Positions 17,111-27,405 of a DNA stretch of 64,000 nucleotides are shown one piece after another; within the stretch, counting starts at the first letter, position 1, and every line of letters begins with the position of its first letter. Below the pieces are notes generated by a model, which had not been told where the DNA came from, did no database searches, and saw nothing but the letters and a program-made list of their open reading frames with translations. The DNA comes from Burkholderia ubonensis. GTDB taxonomy: Bacteria; Pseudomonadota; Gammaproteobacteria; Burkholderiales; Burkholderiaceae. The translations under genes were made by a program, and so were the position numbers. The stretch covers positions 1,116,001-1,180,000 of the forward strand of contig NZ_CP013421.1 in assembly GCF_001718695.1 (NCBI RefSeq), given 5' to 3'.

Positions 17111-18136
17111 ATGGGGCAATTTACGGGAACGGGCTGGCTGGGCGAGGCCGCCTGTTTCAATCGCGACACGCTGTTGCTGCAGTCGAACGACGTCGACGAG
17201 GTGCGCGCGCGCGTGGCCGACGTGTTCAAGCCGCATCGGCTCACGCCGACCGGCGCCGCGCACGCGCTGCACGGCTGCATGCATCACGCGCGCTGGGGCA
17301 ACCTGTCGCTGAACCTGCTCGACTACGGCGGGCAGGTGGCGATCGAGCCGGGGCCGCTCGAACACTTCTATCTGCTGCAGATACCGTTGCGCGGGGATGC
17401 CGAGATCGAGTGCGGCGCGGCACGCTTCGTGTCGTCGCCCGACACCGCGTCGCTGCTGTCGCCGACGTTGCCGGTCCGGATGCAGTGGGGCGACGCGTGC
17501 CCGCAGGTGATCCTGCGCGTCGAGCGCGAGGTGATGGAGCGGCATGCGCGGCGCCATTTCGGCGACGAGCACCGCGCGCCGGTGGAGTTCGAGCCGGAGT
17601 TCAGCCTCGCGTCGCCGCAGGGCGCGTGCCTCGCCCAGATGCTGCCGATGCTGGCCGACGCGATCGCAACCGACGGGCATCCGTTGCGCCATCCGCTCGC
17701 GTTCGAGCAGTTGGAGTCGACGCTGCTGAACCTGCTGCTGTACGGCCATCCGAACAGCGCACGCAACCGCGCACGTCCGGCGCCGGCGCCGCTCGCGCCG
17801 TTCTACGTGCGGCGCGTCGAGGAGTACATCCGCGCGCATCTCGACGAGCCGTTGACGATCGAGCGCCTGGCCGAATTGGCGGGCGTGAGCCCGAGCACGC
17901 TGTTCGCCGGGTTTCGCAACCGCCACGGCAGCACGCCGATGGCGTATCTGCGCCAGTTGCGGCTGCAGCGCGTGCGCGACGAATTGCTCGACGACGCGAC
18001 GCCGGGGCTCGCGTCGGTGACGGACATCGCGCTCAAATGGGGCTTCGCGCACCTCGGGCGGTTCGCGATCGAATACAAGCGGGCGTTCGGGGAATCGCCG
18101 TCGGCCACGCTCCGGATGCGACGCGCGCGATGCTGA
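17111..18136 (+). CDS. AraC/XylS-family transcriptional regulator
   Basis: A 341-residue protein with an AraC-binding-like N-terminal domain (about 1-215; HFYLLQIPLRGDAEI is typical of this domain) and a C-terminal double helix-turn-helix from about residue 235 to the end (LTIERLAELAGVSPSTLFAGFR, then SVTDIALKWGFAHLGRFAIEYKRAFGESP). The ATG at 17111 begins just before the first conserved segment. The frame is open well upstream but encodes non-conserved Arg/Ala-rich residues there. It is divergent from the five-gene monooxygenase operon and is the obvious candidate activator responding to the pathway's aromatic substrate. It parallels the AraC-type regulator of iif clusters. Confidence 0.85.
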   Translation: MGQFTGTGWLGEAACFNRDTLLLQSNDVDEVRARVADVFKPHRLTPTGAAHALHGCMHHARWGNLSLNLLDYGGQVAIEPGPLEHFYLLQIPLRGDAEIECGAARFVSSPDTASLLSPTLPVRMQWGDACPQVILRVEREVMERHARRHFGDEHRAPVEFEPEFSLASPQGACLAQMLPMLADAIATDGHPLRHPLAFEQLESTLLNLLLYGHPNSARNRARPAPAPLAPFYVRRVEEYIRAHLDEPLTIERLAELAGVSPSTLFAGFRNRHGSTPMAYLRQLRLQRVRDELLDDATPGLASVTDIALKWGFAHLGRFAIEYKRAFGESPSATLRMRRARC

Positions 18137-18195
18137 CGGGGCGATGACAACACACGCGCGGTTGCGAAAGTCTCGCACATGCGTGAAGTGCGAGC

Positions 18196-18209
18196 TTGAC
18201 GCAGGTCAC
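18196..18209. promoter_or_regulatory. Candidate FNR/Dnr-type site upstream of nnrS
   Basis: TTGACGCAGGTCAC matches the TTGAY-N4-RTCAA dyad of FNR/NnrR/Dnr-type regulators at nine of ten arm positions. It lies about 100 bases before the nnrS start. NnrS genes are commonly under such NO- or oxygen-responsive regulators, so the assignment is reasonable but based on one site. Confidence 0.45.
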
Positions 18210-18307
18210 GAACGCGGACGATGCCACCGCGCTGCGTAGGGGCACCCGTCGTCGCGTGCGTCGGAGGTCTAGGATGAATGACGTCATCCTCGATCGACGG
18301 AGCGCAC

Positions 18308-19501
18308 ATGAAAATCAGCGAGCCCATGCAGGCGCCATCCGCGCCCGCCACGCCGCCGCTGCTGCAACTCGGGCTGCGGCCTTTCTATCTGACCGGCGCA
18401 GGGTTCGCGAGCATCGCCGTCGCGGTGTGGCTCGCGGCTTGGCACGGCGTGCCGGCCGCGGGGCGCGCGGGCGCGATGACCGGCCTCATGTGGCATGTGC
18501 ACGAGATGATCTTCGGCTTCGTGGCGGCGATCGTCGTGGGTTTCCTGCCGACCGCCGTGCGCGCATGGACGTCGCGCGAAACGCTGCGCGGCCCCGCGCT
18601 CGGAGCCCTGTGGCTGCTCTGGCTCGCCGGACGCGTGCTCGTCTGGTCGGGGTCGGCCGTGCCCGCGGCGATCGTCGATGCGCTGTTCCTGCCCGTGACC
18701 GCCGCCGTGCTGCTGCGCGTGCTGGTCGCCGTGAAGAACCGGCACAACGTGTTCCTGCCGGTGGCGCTGCTGCTGTTCGGTGCGCTCAACGTGCTGTTCC
18801 ATGTGGCCGTGACGACCGGCCGCGCGGATCTCGCGCTGCGCGCCGCCTACGCGGCGACGGGGCTCGTCGTGTTCTTCGTCGCGGTGATCACGGGCCGCAT
18901 CGTGCCGATGTTCACGATGAACGCGATCCCCGGCTTCACGATGCGCCGCTTCCGGCTCGTCGATACGCTCACGGGGCCGGCGGTCGCGCTCACGCTGTTC
19001 GCTGATGCGCTCGGCGCACCCGGCGCATTGCTGATTGCCGCCGCGCTCGCGACTGCGGTGCTGCATGCGTGGCGCATCGTCGGGTGGCGCTCGTGGCGCG
19101 TCGGCAATCGGCCGATCGTCTGGATGCTCCACGTATCGTGCCTGTGGATTCCGGCTGGATTCGCGATGCTCGCGCTGTCGGTCGCCGGCGTCGTGCCGCA
19201 TTCGCTGGCGGTGCATGTGCTGACGGTCGGCGCGATCGGCGGGGCGATCATCGCGATGGTGACGCGCACCGCGCTCGGCCATACCGGGCGCAAGCTCGTC
19301 GCCGGGCCCTGGGAGCGGCTGTGCTACTGGCTGATGATCGGCGCGACGCTGCTGCGCGCGTTCGGGCCGCTCGTGCCTGGGGTGGGCTACGTCGTGTGGC
19401 TCGATGCGTCCGCTGCTTGCTGGATCGTGGCATTCGCCGCGTATGCCGTGCATTACGCGCCGATCCTGATGTCGCCGCGCGCGGATGGTCGCAGGGATTG
19501 A
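18308..19501 (+). CDS. nnrS: NnrS family haem/copper membrane protein
   Basis: A 397-residue polytopic membrane protein with about twelve hydrophobic segments. The conserved MWHVHEMIFGFVAAIVVGFLP-like stretch near residues 60-80 has the histidines characteristic of NnrS. Other family motifs are GRIVPMFTMNAIPG and a late MVTRTALGHTGR. NnrS proteins contribute to resistance against nitric oxide and nitrosative stress in the inner membrane. The ATG at 18308 is preferred over one 30 bases upstream because it starts the conserved N-terminus. It converges on a gene for glutathione-dependent formaldehyde/S-nitrosoglutathione reductase, a functionally related defence enzyme. Confidence 0.92.
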   Translation: MKISEPMQAPSAPATPPLLQLGLRPFYLTGAGFASIAVAVWLAAWHGVPAAGRAGAMTGLMWHVHEMIFGFVAAIVVGFLPTAVRAWTSRETLRGPALGALWLLWLAGRVLVWSGSAVPAAIVDALFLPVTAAVLLRVLVAVKNRHNVFLPVALLLFGALNVLFHVAVTTGRADLALRAAYAATGLVVFFVAVITGRIVPMFTMNAIPGFTMRRFRLVDTLTGPAVALTLFADALGAPGALLIAAALATAVLHAWRIVGWRSWRVGNRPIVWMLHVSCLWIPAGFAMLALSVAGVVPHSLAVHVLTVGAIGGAIIAMVTRTALGHTGRKLVAGPWERLCYWLMIGATLLRAFGPLVPGVGYVVWLDASAACWIVAFAAYAVHYAPILMSPRADGRRD

Positions 19502-19598
19502 CGGGCGTGCGACCGGACCGCGCGTATGTGTGAAGCGCCGCCGCATTCCCGGCGCAGCAGGCCGCGGCCGGCGCGATCGTGACGCACCCGCAGAATGC

Positions 19599-19635
19599 AC
19601 GACGCCGGCCAAACCTCGCGGTTTGCCGGCGTCGT
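19599..19635. terminator. Bidirectional stem-loop between nnrS and the class III alcohol dehydrogenase
   Basis: Near-perfect 16-bp arms with a single bulged C (ACGACGCCGGC plus CAAACC against GGTTTG plus CCGGCGTCGT) and a four-base loop TCGC. It lies between the ends of two converging genes, about 100 bases after nnrS and 44 bases beyond the other gene's stop. A terminator role is inferred. T-tracts are lacking on both sides. Confidence 0.55.
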
Positions 19636-19678
19636 CATGCGGCGCGACCGGCTGCGTGGCCGGCCGGTCGGATGGGGA

Positions 19679-20797
<1,119 letters not shown>

Positions 20798-20843
20798 TTA
20801 AGTAATCATCGAATGAATCGGCACGTCGACGATCCCGTATCGG

Positions 20844-21119
20844 TCAGCGCAAATACGACCGGACGAGCGTCACGATATCGTCGATCGACCCGGAAGCGGG
20901 GCGCGTCGCGTCCGCGAGCTGGGTGAATTCCTCGCGCAAATGGCTTTCGAGCACGCCGGCCATCACGCCGTTGATCGCGCCGCGAATCGCAGCCAGTTGC
21001 TGGAGTATCGGGCCACAGTCCGCGCCGTCTTCCAGCGCTTGCTCGAGCGCGTTCAGTTGCCCGCGCACGCGGCGCACGCGGGTCAGGACGCGCTTCTTTT
21101 CTTCGGGGGAATGCGGCAT
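20844..21119 (-). CDS. frmR: Formaldehyde-responsive repressor FrmR (CsoR/RcnR family)
   Basis: A 91-residue all-helical repressor of the CsoR/RcnR family. It keeps Pro2 and Cys35, the residues that react with formaldehyde in E. coli FrmR, and His60 in the ESHLRE segment. The absence of the full metal-site pattern of RcnR supports an aldehyde sensor. The gene is first in the frmRA operon. A CsoR-type operator candidate (ATACTG, G-tract, CAGTAT) lies 18 bases upstream of the start codon, where a repressor would block transcription. Confidence 0.93.
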   Translation of the reverse strand: MPHSPEEKKRVLTRVRRVRGQLNALEQALEDGADCGPILQQLAAIRGAINGVMAGVLESHLREEFTQLADATRPASGSIDDIVTLVRSYLR

Positions 21120-21472
21120 GGGATCGTGGGCTCCGGATACTGGGGGGCAGTATAGAGGAATGTCGGGGGGAGGTATACGGGGGTGTTGCCGGGGGGATGA
21201 CTGGGCGGCAGGGAAGGGAGGTCCGTCGCGATCGGGATGGGAGCGGCAATGGCAGCGTTACCGGCGGCTCCTGCTCGGGGGTGTGCGACCGCAGGACGTT
21301 CGGCAGTTCCGGGCTGCCGGTGTCGCGGCCGGTCGCGCGGCCACGTCGCGTTCGCCATTTTTTTGTGAAACGCGGCCAATTGATTCGGTTCCGGAGTTCG
21401 GATATGGTGACCGGCGCGATTCACGGGTCGGGAACACTATATTGAATAACCGAGCGATCGAAGGGGCCGTAG
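21120..21472. other. Divergent intergenic region frmR / luxR-type gene
   Basis: A 353-base gap between two divergent starts. Apart from the FrmR operator candidate near its left end I see no gene, no lux box and no hairpin of note. It must hold promoters for both directions. Confidence 0.6.
21137..21153. promoter_or_regulatory. Candidate FrmR operator
   Basis: ATACTG and CAGTAT form a perfect inverted repeat around a GGGGG core, 18 bases before the frmR start. AT-rich inverted arms flanking a G/C tract are the standard operator design of the CsoR/RcnR/FrmR family. More G-runs with a GTATAC lie at about 21165-21195 and might be a second, weaker site. Confidence 0.7.
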
Positions 21473-22192
21473 ATGAGTCAATGGCGAGAATCGCTGCTGG
21501 CGAGCATGGAGCAGGCGGAAACCGCATCCGACGCATTCGATGGTCTCGCGCCGGCCGTTCGCGCGCTGGGGTTCGAATACCACGCATATGTGCTGCGGGT
21601 CACGATACCGATTACGCGGCCCGCCAGCATGGAATGGAACAATTTTCCGCAAGCATGGCGCGCCCATTACGCGCAAAAGCGGTATCAGCATGCCGATCCG
21701 GTTCTCCATTACGGACAAGCCTGCACCCGGCCAATGCCCTGGCCGGGGCCGCTGGCCGGCCATGACGCGTTCTGGCGCGACGCAGCGGACTTCGGCCTGC
21801 GCCACGGCTGGTCGCAGACGCTCCGCGATCATCGCGGCGCGATGGGCACCTTCAGCCTCGTGCGCGGCGGGCCGCCCATCTCGCCGGAAGAGTTGCGGCG
21901 CACGGAGCCGGAGATGATCTGGCTTTGCCAGTTCGTGCACGCGACGATGAGCAACCTGATCGTTTCGGACGTGATGCCGAGCGGCGCAATGCGGTTGTCG
22001 CTCCGCGAGAAGGAAGTGCTGCACTGGACGGCGGAGGGCAAGACGGCCGCCGAAGTCGCGGCGATTCTTCAATTGACCGAACGCAACGTCGGTTTCCATA
22101 TCCAGAATGCGATGGACAAGCTCGACGCCACCAACAAGACTCACGCAACGGTCAAGGCGGCGATGCTCGGGCTGATTCCGGTTCGCGATTAG
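21473..22192 (+). CDS. LuxR-family quorum-sensing regulator without a cognate synthase (LuxR solo)
   Basis: A 239-residue protein with an autoinducer-binding domain (about 20-160) and a GerE-type helix-turn-helix (about 174-232; LSLREKEVLHWTAEGKTAAE). The six residues conserved in acyl-homoserine-lactone-binding LuxR proteins can be placed: W62, Y66, D75, P76, W90 and the glycine of HRGAMG at 122. Ligand binding is therefore likely retained. No luxI-type gene is present within the window, so it is an orphan here. It is followed by an NTF2-like gene and an exporter in the same direction, which it might control. No lux box was recognised. Confidence 0.88.
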   Translation: MSQWRESLLASMEQAETASDAFDGLAPAVRALGFEYHAYVLRVTIPITRPASMEWNNFPQAWRAHYAQKRYQHADPVLHYGQACTRPMPWPGPLAGHDAFWRDAADFGLRHGWSQTLRDHRGAMGTFSLVRGGPPISPEELRRTEPEMIWLCQFVHATMSNLIVSDVMPSGAMRLSLREKEVLHWTAEGKTAAEVAAILQLTERNVGFHIQNAMDKLDATNKTHATVKAAMLGLIPVRD

Positions 22193-22842
22193 TCCCGGCT
22201 TGGCACCGGCAGCAAACGCAGATTCCTGCGCGACGGCAGCCGTCGGTGGACTGCCGGCGCGTCCGCGTCGGGCGGTGCGAGCATAGCAACGTGCGTGCGA
22301 CGCCGTCTTGAGGCTGCTCGATGGCGGAGGTCGAATCGCACGCGGCGCTGGCGGCGGCGATCAGCGGGAGGCCCGCGCCCTGATTGGCTTGGTCCGGCAC
22401 CGGTCGGTTGCCATGCCGTCGCGATGCGCCGGCAGCGACACGCGCACCGGCGTGGTTCGGCGCATGACGCGCTCACTAGCAGTTTTCCTGGAAATTTTCA
22501 CGCGCCGGCGACTGTGAATTTTCACACTTGATCGGGCCGCGGCCGTCGATAAGATGAGACCTCGATCGGCATCGCAGCGTGAGAAGACCACTACGCGGAA
22601 AACGAAAACGGCAACGCCGTCGTGAGGCCGCACGGCGATGTGTGCAATGCGGTCACGCAAGAGCTCCATCGCGACCGCGACGACGAATCCATCTTGTCGT
22701 AGGAATCGCTCGGCCGTCGTCTATCCGTCGAAGACGCGCCCCGAATGCCGCACGGCCCGTCCAGCAACGGCGCATCAGGCCGGCTCGCCCCGAACACCGA
22801 GTCGATCGTCGTTCCACCAACCCAACGAACAGGTGAAAACCC
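22193..22842. other. 650-base gap with a short palindrome
   Basis: I find no convincing coding sequence here: open frames on both strands are short and of low-complexity Arg/Ala/Pro composition. The most structured part is 22491-22527. A GAAATTTTCAC at 22491-22501 is followed by a perfect dyad, TGTGAA-TT-TTCACA, at 22513-22526, AT-rich against the local background. It is a plausible operator for the downstream genes although it lies some 320 bases before the next start. Confidence 0.5.
22513..22526. promoter_or_regulatory. AT-rich perfect dyad, candidate operator
   Basis: TGTGAATTTTCACA has six-base perfect arms around TT. A related half (GAAATTTTCAC) sits 22 bases upstream. The arms resemble a CRP half-site but the spacing is two bases shorter than the CRP consensus, so I do not assign a regulator. 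Confidence 0.4.
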
Positions 22843-23217
22843 ATGAGTCACGATACGAAAACCCTCGCCGAGCAAGTCGTCCGCGCGTTCGAGGCGCGCG
22901 ATATCGAGTCGATGTCGGCGCTGCTCGCCGACGACGTGCGCCTCGAGGACGTACCGCTCGGCGCGCATGTCGGCAGGCATGCCGTCGTCGAGAAGATCAC
23001 CGACTTCTTCGGCAAGGCAAGCACCTATCGCTGGGAGCAGCAGCGCTTGATCGCACAGGGCAGCACCGCGATCGTCGAGCGCACGAGCCATATCGTGCTG
23101 GGCGGCAAGGAGATTCGGTTGCCGATGGTGGTGATTCTGGAGTTCGACGCAAACGGCAAGTTGACGCTCTTCAAGGACTATTTCGATCTGCAGACGCTGG
23201 AGCGGCAACTCGCATGA
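22843..23217 (+). CDS. NTF2/SnoaL-like small protein
   Basis: A 124-residue single-domain protein of the nuclear transport factor 2-like superfamily, closest in style to the limonene-1,2-epoxide-hydrolase/SnoaL group: an N-terminal helix (ALAEQVVRAFEARD-like), a central hydrophobic beta-rich half and an acidic patch ending in LFKDYFDLQTLERQL. Such proteins can be epoxide hydrolases, isomerases or non-catalytic ligand binders, and no specific activity can be read here. An AACAGGTGAAAACCC stretch precedes the ATG. It is 114 bases upstream of an exporter gene and probably co-expressed with it. Confidence 0.75.
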   Translation: MSHDTKTLAEQVVRAFEARDIESMSALLADDVRLEDVPLGAHVGRHAVVEKITDFFGKASTYRWEQQRLIAQGSTAIVERTSHIVLGGKEIRLPMVVILEFDANGKLTLFKDYFDLQTLERQLA

Positions 23218-23331
23218 CGGCGTGGCCGGCGGCCGTGCCGAGCGGCGTCGCTCGGCACGGCCCTGGTTCATCGCGACGACAGATGCACATGTTCCAGTGA
23301 GCGATCAGCGCAGCCATAACGAGGCAATTCA

Positions 23332-24882
23332 ATGAAGAAATGGATCGTTCTATTTTCGATCGGCATCTGCCTGCTGCTCGCCAATCTCGACATGACGATC
23401 GTGAATCTGGCCTTGCCGGCGTTCTCGACCGAGTTCGGTGCGTCGATGCAGCAGATTCAGCTCATCATCGTCAGCTATCTGACCGCGGCTGCGGCGTTCT
23501 TCTGCCTGTTCGGCAAGATGGCCGACAGCGTGGGCCGAAAGCGCGTGTTCATGTTCGGCGCGGTGCTGTTCATGGTGTCGTCGCTGTATATAGGCGCGTG
23601 GTCGAGCACGGTCACGGAGATCATCGTCGCGCGGTTCGTCCAGGGCGCGGGTTTCGCCGCCACGCTGGGTCTTGCGCTCGTGCTCATCGCGAATGCGTTT
23701 CCGCCGGACCAGAAGGGCTTCGCGACTGGCGTCGCGGTCACCATCACCGGGGTCGGCATGGCGCTCGGACCGCCGACCGGTGGCTTCATCCTGCAATATC
23801 TCGGGTGGCGCTGGATCTTCCTGCTGAACGTCCCGCTCGGCTTGCTTTCGATCGTACTGACCTGGATTTTCGTGTCCGACGACGCAGCCGGAGCGCGTCG
23901 CCCGCTGGCGCTCGACGTCGCGGGCGTGCCGTTCTACCTGTTCGCCCTCGGTTGCCTGATCTATGTGTCGAACATGCTGAGCACGGCCGCGACCGCCACA
24001 CTCGCCGCGATCGCCGTGGCCGGGCTGCTGTCGGCGGCGATATTCATGCGACGCAGCCTGCGCAAGCCGGCTCCGCTGATCAACGTGACGTTGTTGACGA
24101 GCCGCGGCTATCTCACGGTCATCCTGATCCGGATGATCTTCAATTACACGATGGCCAGCTTTCTGTTCGTGCTGCCGCTGTTCATGCAGAACGTACTCGA
24201 CTACTCGAAGCTGAAATCCGGCATGTGGTTGCTGTGCATGACGATCGCGGTCGCGTTCATCGCGCCGCTGGCCGGCAAAGTGATCGATCGCGTTGGCTTC
24301 CGCATTCCTACGCTCGTATCGATGTCGCTGCTGTTCGTCAGTTGCGCGGCGTTCTGCGTGCTCGGGCCCGCTACGTCGAGTGCGATCTTCGTCGTTGGGT
24401 TGTTCTGCTTCGGTGTGTCCAACGGCATGCTGACGACCGCGACCATCAACGGCGTCACCACCCAGGTGCCTGCGAAAGATGCCGGTACGGCGATCGGCTT
24501 GTTCTTTACGCTCGTGATGGTGGGCTCGATGTTCGGCGTGAGCGTCGCGGGGCTCGTGCTGGATCGCGTGAGCCACGCGGAGGTGGTCGCCCGTCTCGCG
24601 CATGCGGCACTGCCGCTCGCCGAACCGGCACGCGCTGCACTGTTCATGGCCGCGAACGGCAGCCGCAATATTGCCGAATCTGGATTGCAGAACGATGCGC
24701 CGACGTTCGCGGCCGCGACGCAGATTGCGCATGCTGCCTACTACTCGGCGCTCGGCAAGCTGATGACCGGGAACGCGCTACTGACCCTGGTCGGTGTCGG
24801 GCTCAGCATCATGCTGTTGAAAAAGCAACCATCCAGATCGATGTCCGGAGCGACGCATGCGATCGAGATTCCCGAGCGCTGA
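23332..24882 (+). CDS. DHA2-family MFS multidrug exporter
   Basis: A 516-residue major-facilitator transporter with about fourteen membrane segments. It shows the DHA2 motif LDMTIVNLALP at about 19-29, motif A GKMADSVGRKR near 61-71 and motif C GVGMALGPPTGG near 141-152, which marks drug:proton antiporters of the EmrB/QacA type. The C-terminal extension before the last segment (about 425-475) is alanine-rich. It lies downstream of the LuxR solo and the NTF2-like gene and may export a product or signal connected with them. The substrate is unknown. Confidence 0.88.
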   Translation: MKKWIVLFSIGICLLLANLDMTIVNLALPAFSTEFGASMQQIQLIIVSYLTAAAAFFCLFGKMADSVGRKRVFMFGAVLFMVSSLYIGAWSSTVTEIIVARFVQGAGFAATLGLALVLIANAFPPDQKGFATGVAVTITGVGMALGPPTGGFILQYLGWRWIFLLNVPLGLLSIVLTWIFVSDDAAGARRPLALDVAGVPFYLFALGCLIYVSNMLSTAATATLAAIAVAGLLSAAIFMRRSLRKPAPLINVTLLTSRGYLTVILIRMIFNYTMASFLFVLPLFMQNVLDYSKLKSGMWLLCMTIAVAFIAPLAGKVIDRVGFRIPTLVSMSLLFVSCAAFCVLGPATSSAIFVVGLFCFGVSNGMLTTATINGVTTQVPAKDAGTAIGLFFTLVMVGSMFGVSVAGLVLDRVSHAEVVARLAHAALPLAEPARAALFMAANGSRNIAESGLQNDAPTFAAATQIAHAAYYSALGKLMTGNALLTLVGVGLSIMLLKKQPSRSMSGATHAIEIPER

Positions 24883-25095
24883 GTGGAGCCGTCGCAGCGC
24901 TGACAGCGGCGGGGGATACGTGTGTCAGCTCAGCTATATCCCAACGGCTCGCCACCTGCGCCCCACATCACGCATCGCGGCCGCGCAGACGATCCGCGCA
25001 CGAACCGAAGCCGAATTCGACCGCAACTCACCCCGAGCACCGCGGCACGACGCTATCACGCGCGCCGCCGGCGAACCGCGGCATGCACGCGCCCA

Positions 25096-26184
25096 CTACC
25101 CCCGCACCCCCACCCGATACCGCGTCGTCTGCCGATAAACCTGCCCCGGCCGCAGAATCGTCTCTTCGCGCAACCCATCCATATTGACCTGATCCGGAAA
25201 GTACCCGGCCTCGACGCACAGCGCCGCATGCGGCGCGCACACCACACCGCCGCTCACGCGCACGCCGTCCAGATAGTTGCCCGTATAGAGCTGCAGGCCG
25301 CGCTGATCGGTCGATACGACGAGTTCGCGGCCGCTTTCCGGATCGTAGATCGACGCAACCGTGCGCACGCCGCCCCCCGGTTCGCGCAGCACGAAGCAGT
25401 GATCGAAGCCGCGCGCCCGCGTGAGTTGCGCATGCGGCCAGTCGAGGCGCGCGCCGAGCGGCGCGCTCTGCCGGAAATCGAAAGCCGTGCCGGTCACGTC
25501 CGCGGCGCCGGTCGGGATCAGCGCGTCGTCGACTTCGAGGAACGCGTCGGCGTCGATGCTCAGCACATGACCGCGCACGTCGCTGCCCGCGCGGCCGCTG
25601 AGGTTGAAGTAGCTGTGATTCGTGAGGTTGAGCGGCGACGGCGCATCGGCGACGCCGGTGTAGTCGATCGTCAGCGTGCCGTCGTCGTCGAGCGCGTAGC
25701 GGACCTGCACGCTCACGTTGCCCGGAAAGCCGGCGTCGCCTTCGGGCGAATCGAGCCGCAGCGTCAGCCCGCCGCGGTCGTCGACGACTTCCCAGCGCTG
25801 GCGGTGAAAGCCGCTCGCGCCGCCGTGCAGCAGATTGCCGTTCTCGTTGCGGTCGAGCAGGTAGTCGACGCCGTCGAGCGTGAAGCGCGCGCCGGCGATC
25901 CGGTTCGCCCAGCGGCCGATCGTCGCGCCGAGGTAGGCGCCCGATTCGACATACTCGGCGGGCGTGTCGTGCGCGAGCACGATATCGGCGAAGCGTCCGG
26001 TGCGGTCGGGCGCGAGCCACGACACGACGGTCGCGCCGAGGTCGCTGACGACGACGCGCATCCCGTGCGCGTTGCGCAGCGTGTAGCGCCGCGCCGGGTC
26101 GCCGTCGGGCAGCGTGCCCCACGGCTCGGAACTGACGCGTGCGACGCCGGGTGCCGGGCGGGAAGAATCGGTATCGATATGCAT
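25096..26184 (-). CDS. galM: Aldose 1-epimerase
   Basis: A 362-residue galactose mutarotase-type enzyme. Catalytic residues can be placed: His120 (LLHGG), His190 (NLTNHSYFNL) as general acid and Glu325 (CVEAGYFPD) as general base, with the substrate-binding NRI at about 94-96. It interconverts alpha and beta anomers of aldoses. Beside the xylose genes it probably supplies the anomer of xylose used by xylose isomerase. It is 27 bases downstream of xylR on the same strand and should be co-transcribed with it. Confidence 0.93.
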   Translation of the reverse strand: MHIDTDSSRPAPGVARVSSEPWGTLPDGDPARRYTLRNAHGMRVVVSDLGATVVSWLAPDRTGRFADIVLAHDTPAEYVESGAYLGATIGRWANRIAGARFTLDGVDYLLDRNENGNLLHGGASGFHRQRWEVVDDRGGLTLRLDSPEGDAGFPGNVSVQVRYALDDDGTLTIDYTGVADAPSPLNLTNHSYFNLSGRAGSDVRGHVLSIDADAFLEVDDALIPTGAADVTGTAFDFRQSAPLGARLDWPHAQLTRARGFDHCFVLREPGGGVRTVASIYDPESGRELVVSTDQRGLQLYTGNYLDGVRVSGGVVCAPHAALCVEAGYFPDQVNMDGLREETILRPGQVYRQTTRYRVGVRG

Positions 26185-26211
26185 GAGCGGATTCGAGGTG
26201 AACGGCGGACT

Positions 26212-27405
26212 TCAATGCGCGGCGGGCGCGCGTTCCTGGTATTCGCGCGGCGTGCAGCCCAGCTCGCGCCGGAACACCGCATACATGTATTGCAGCGACG
26301 TAAACCCGCAGCGGATCGCGACCTCGGCGCTCGACGCCTGCCTGCCCGCGAGCAGCGCCTGCGCCGCTTCGAGCTTGTGGCGCAGGATCTCCTGGTGCAC
26401 GGTGCGCTGCAGCTCGCGCCGGAAGTGCTCTTCGAGCAGCGAGCGCGACACGCCGACGTAGTCGGCGACCTGCTCGGTCTTGATGCCCTGGCACGCGTAC
26501 TGGCGAATGAAGTGGCGCGCGCGCATCACGTGCGGGCTCGCGAGCGGCTGGTGGCGGGTCGATTCGAGCACGTTGATGCCGACCGGCGGCACGAGAATCC
26601 GCCGGTCGGGAAACCGCGCACCGCGCAGCATCCGGTGCAGCAGGTGCGCGGCGGTACGCCCCATTTCCTCGGTGCCCTGGATGACGGAAGACAGCGGAAT
26701 GCGCGTCAGCGTGCGCGTGAGCGGGTCGTTGTCGATGCCGATGATCGCGACCTGCTCCGGCACCGCGAGGCCGGCGATCAGGCACGCCTGCAGCAGATGC
26801 CGCGCGCGCGCGTCGGTCACCGCGATCACGCCGACGGGCTTCGGCAGCGCATGCAGCCAGCCGGTCAGCTGCTCGATCGCATGGTTCCACCCCGATGCGC
26901 TCGTCGACAGCCCGCGGTAGATCGGCGCGTCGAGCCCGTCCGCGCGCGCGAGCCGGTCGAACGCGAGCTCGCGCTGCTGCGCCCAGCGGTTCTGCTGCGC
27001 GACGGGCAGGCTGTACATCGCGAAGTGCGCCAGCCCGGCGCCGATCAGGTGCGTGTACGCGAGCGACACGAGCTTCGCGTTGTCGGTCGCGATATACGGC
27101 ACGCCGTCCGGATACTGCGCCGGATCCTCGTACGACGAGCCGAGCGCGACGATCGGCAGCGGCGAGCCGGCGAGCGCATCGGCGACGGCCGGATCGTCGA
27201 AGTCGGCGATGATGCCGTCGCCGTCGAAGTGCTCGATGCCGGCGAGCCGGCAGCGGAAATCGTCTTCGAGGAACAGGTCCCATACCACGCGCGTCGAGCG
27301 CAGGTACTGGCCGATGCCGCTGATGATCTCGCGGTCGTAGACCTTGTTGGCGTTGAACAGCAGCGCGATGCGATGCGGCGTCTGGGCGGAAGGGGCGCGG
27401 GTCAT
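26212..27405 (-). CDS. xylR: Xylose operon regulator XylR (AraC family)
   Basis: A 397-residue regulator, close to E. coli XylR in size, with a LacI/periplasmic-binding-protein-like sensor domain (about 10-275, starting [20 protein letters not shown]) and a C-terminal AraC-type helix-turn-helix (about 290-390; [24 protein letters not shown]). XylR binds xylose and activates the xyl genes. The ATG at 27405 was chosen because the 90 in-frame residues before it are Pro/Arg-rich without conservation and would occupy the promoter region. It is divergent from xylA. Confidence 0.93.
   Translation of the reverse strand: MTRAPSAQTPHRIALLFNANKVYDREIISGIGQYLRSTRVVWDLFLEDDFRCRLAGIEHFDGDGIIADFDDPAVADALAGSPLPIVALGSSYEDPAQYPDGVPYIATDNAKLVSLAYTHLIGAGLAHFAMYSLPVAQQNRWAQQRELAFDRLARADGLDAPIYRGLSTSASGWNHAIEQLTGWLHALPKPVGVIAVTDARARHLLQACLIAGLAVPEQVAIIGIDNDPLTRTLTRIPLSSVIQGTEEMGRTAAHLLHRMLRGARFPDRRILVPPVGINVLESTRHQPLASPHVMRARHFIRQYACQGIKTEQVADYVGVSRSLLEEHFRRELQRTVHQEILRHKLEAAQALLAGRQASSAEVAIRCGFTSLQYMYAVFRRELGCTPREYQERAPAAH

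Noticed and set aside
22513..22526. CRP binding site
   Set aside because: The TGTGA and TCACA halves are four bases apart, whereas CRP sites need six.
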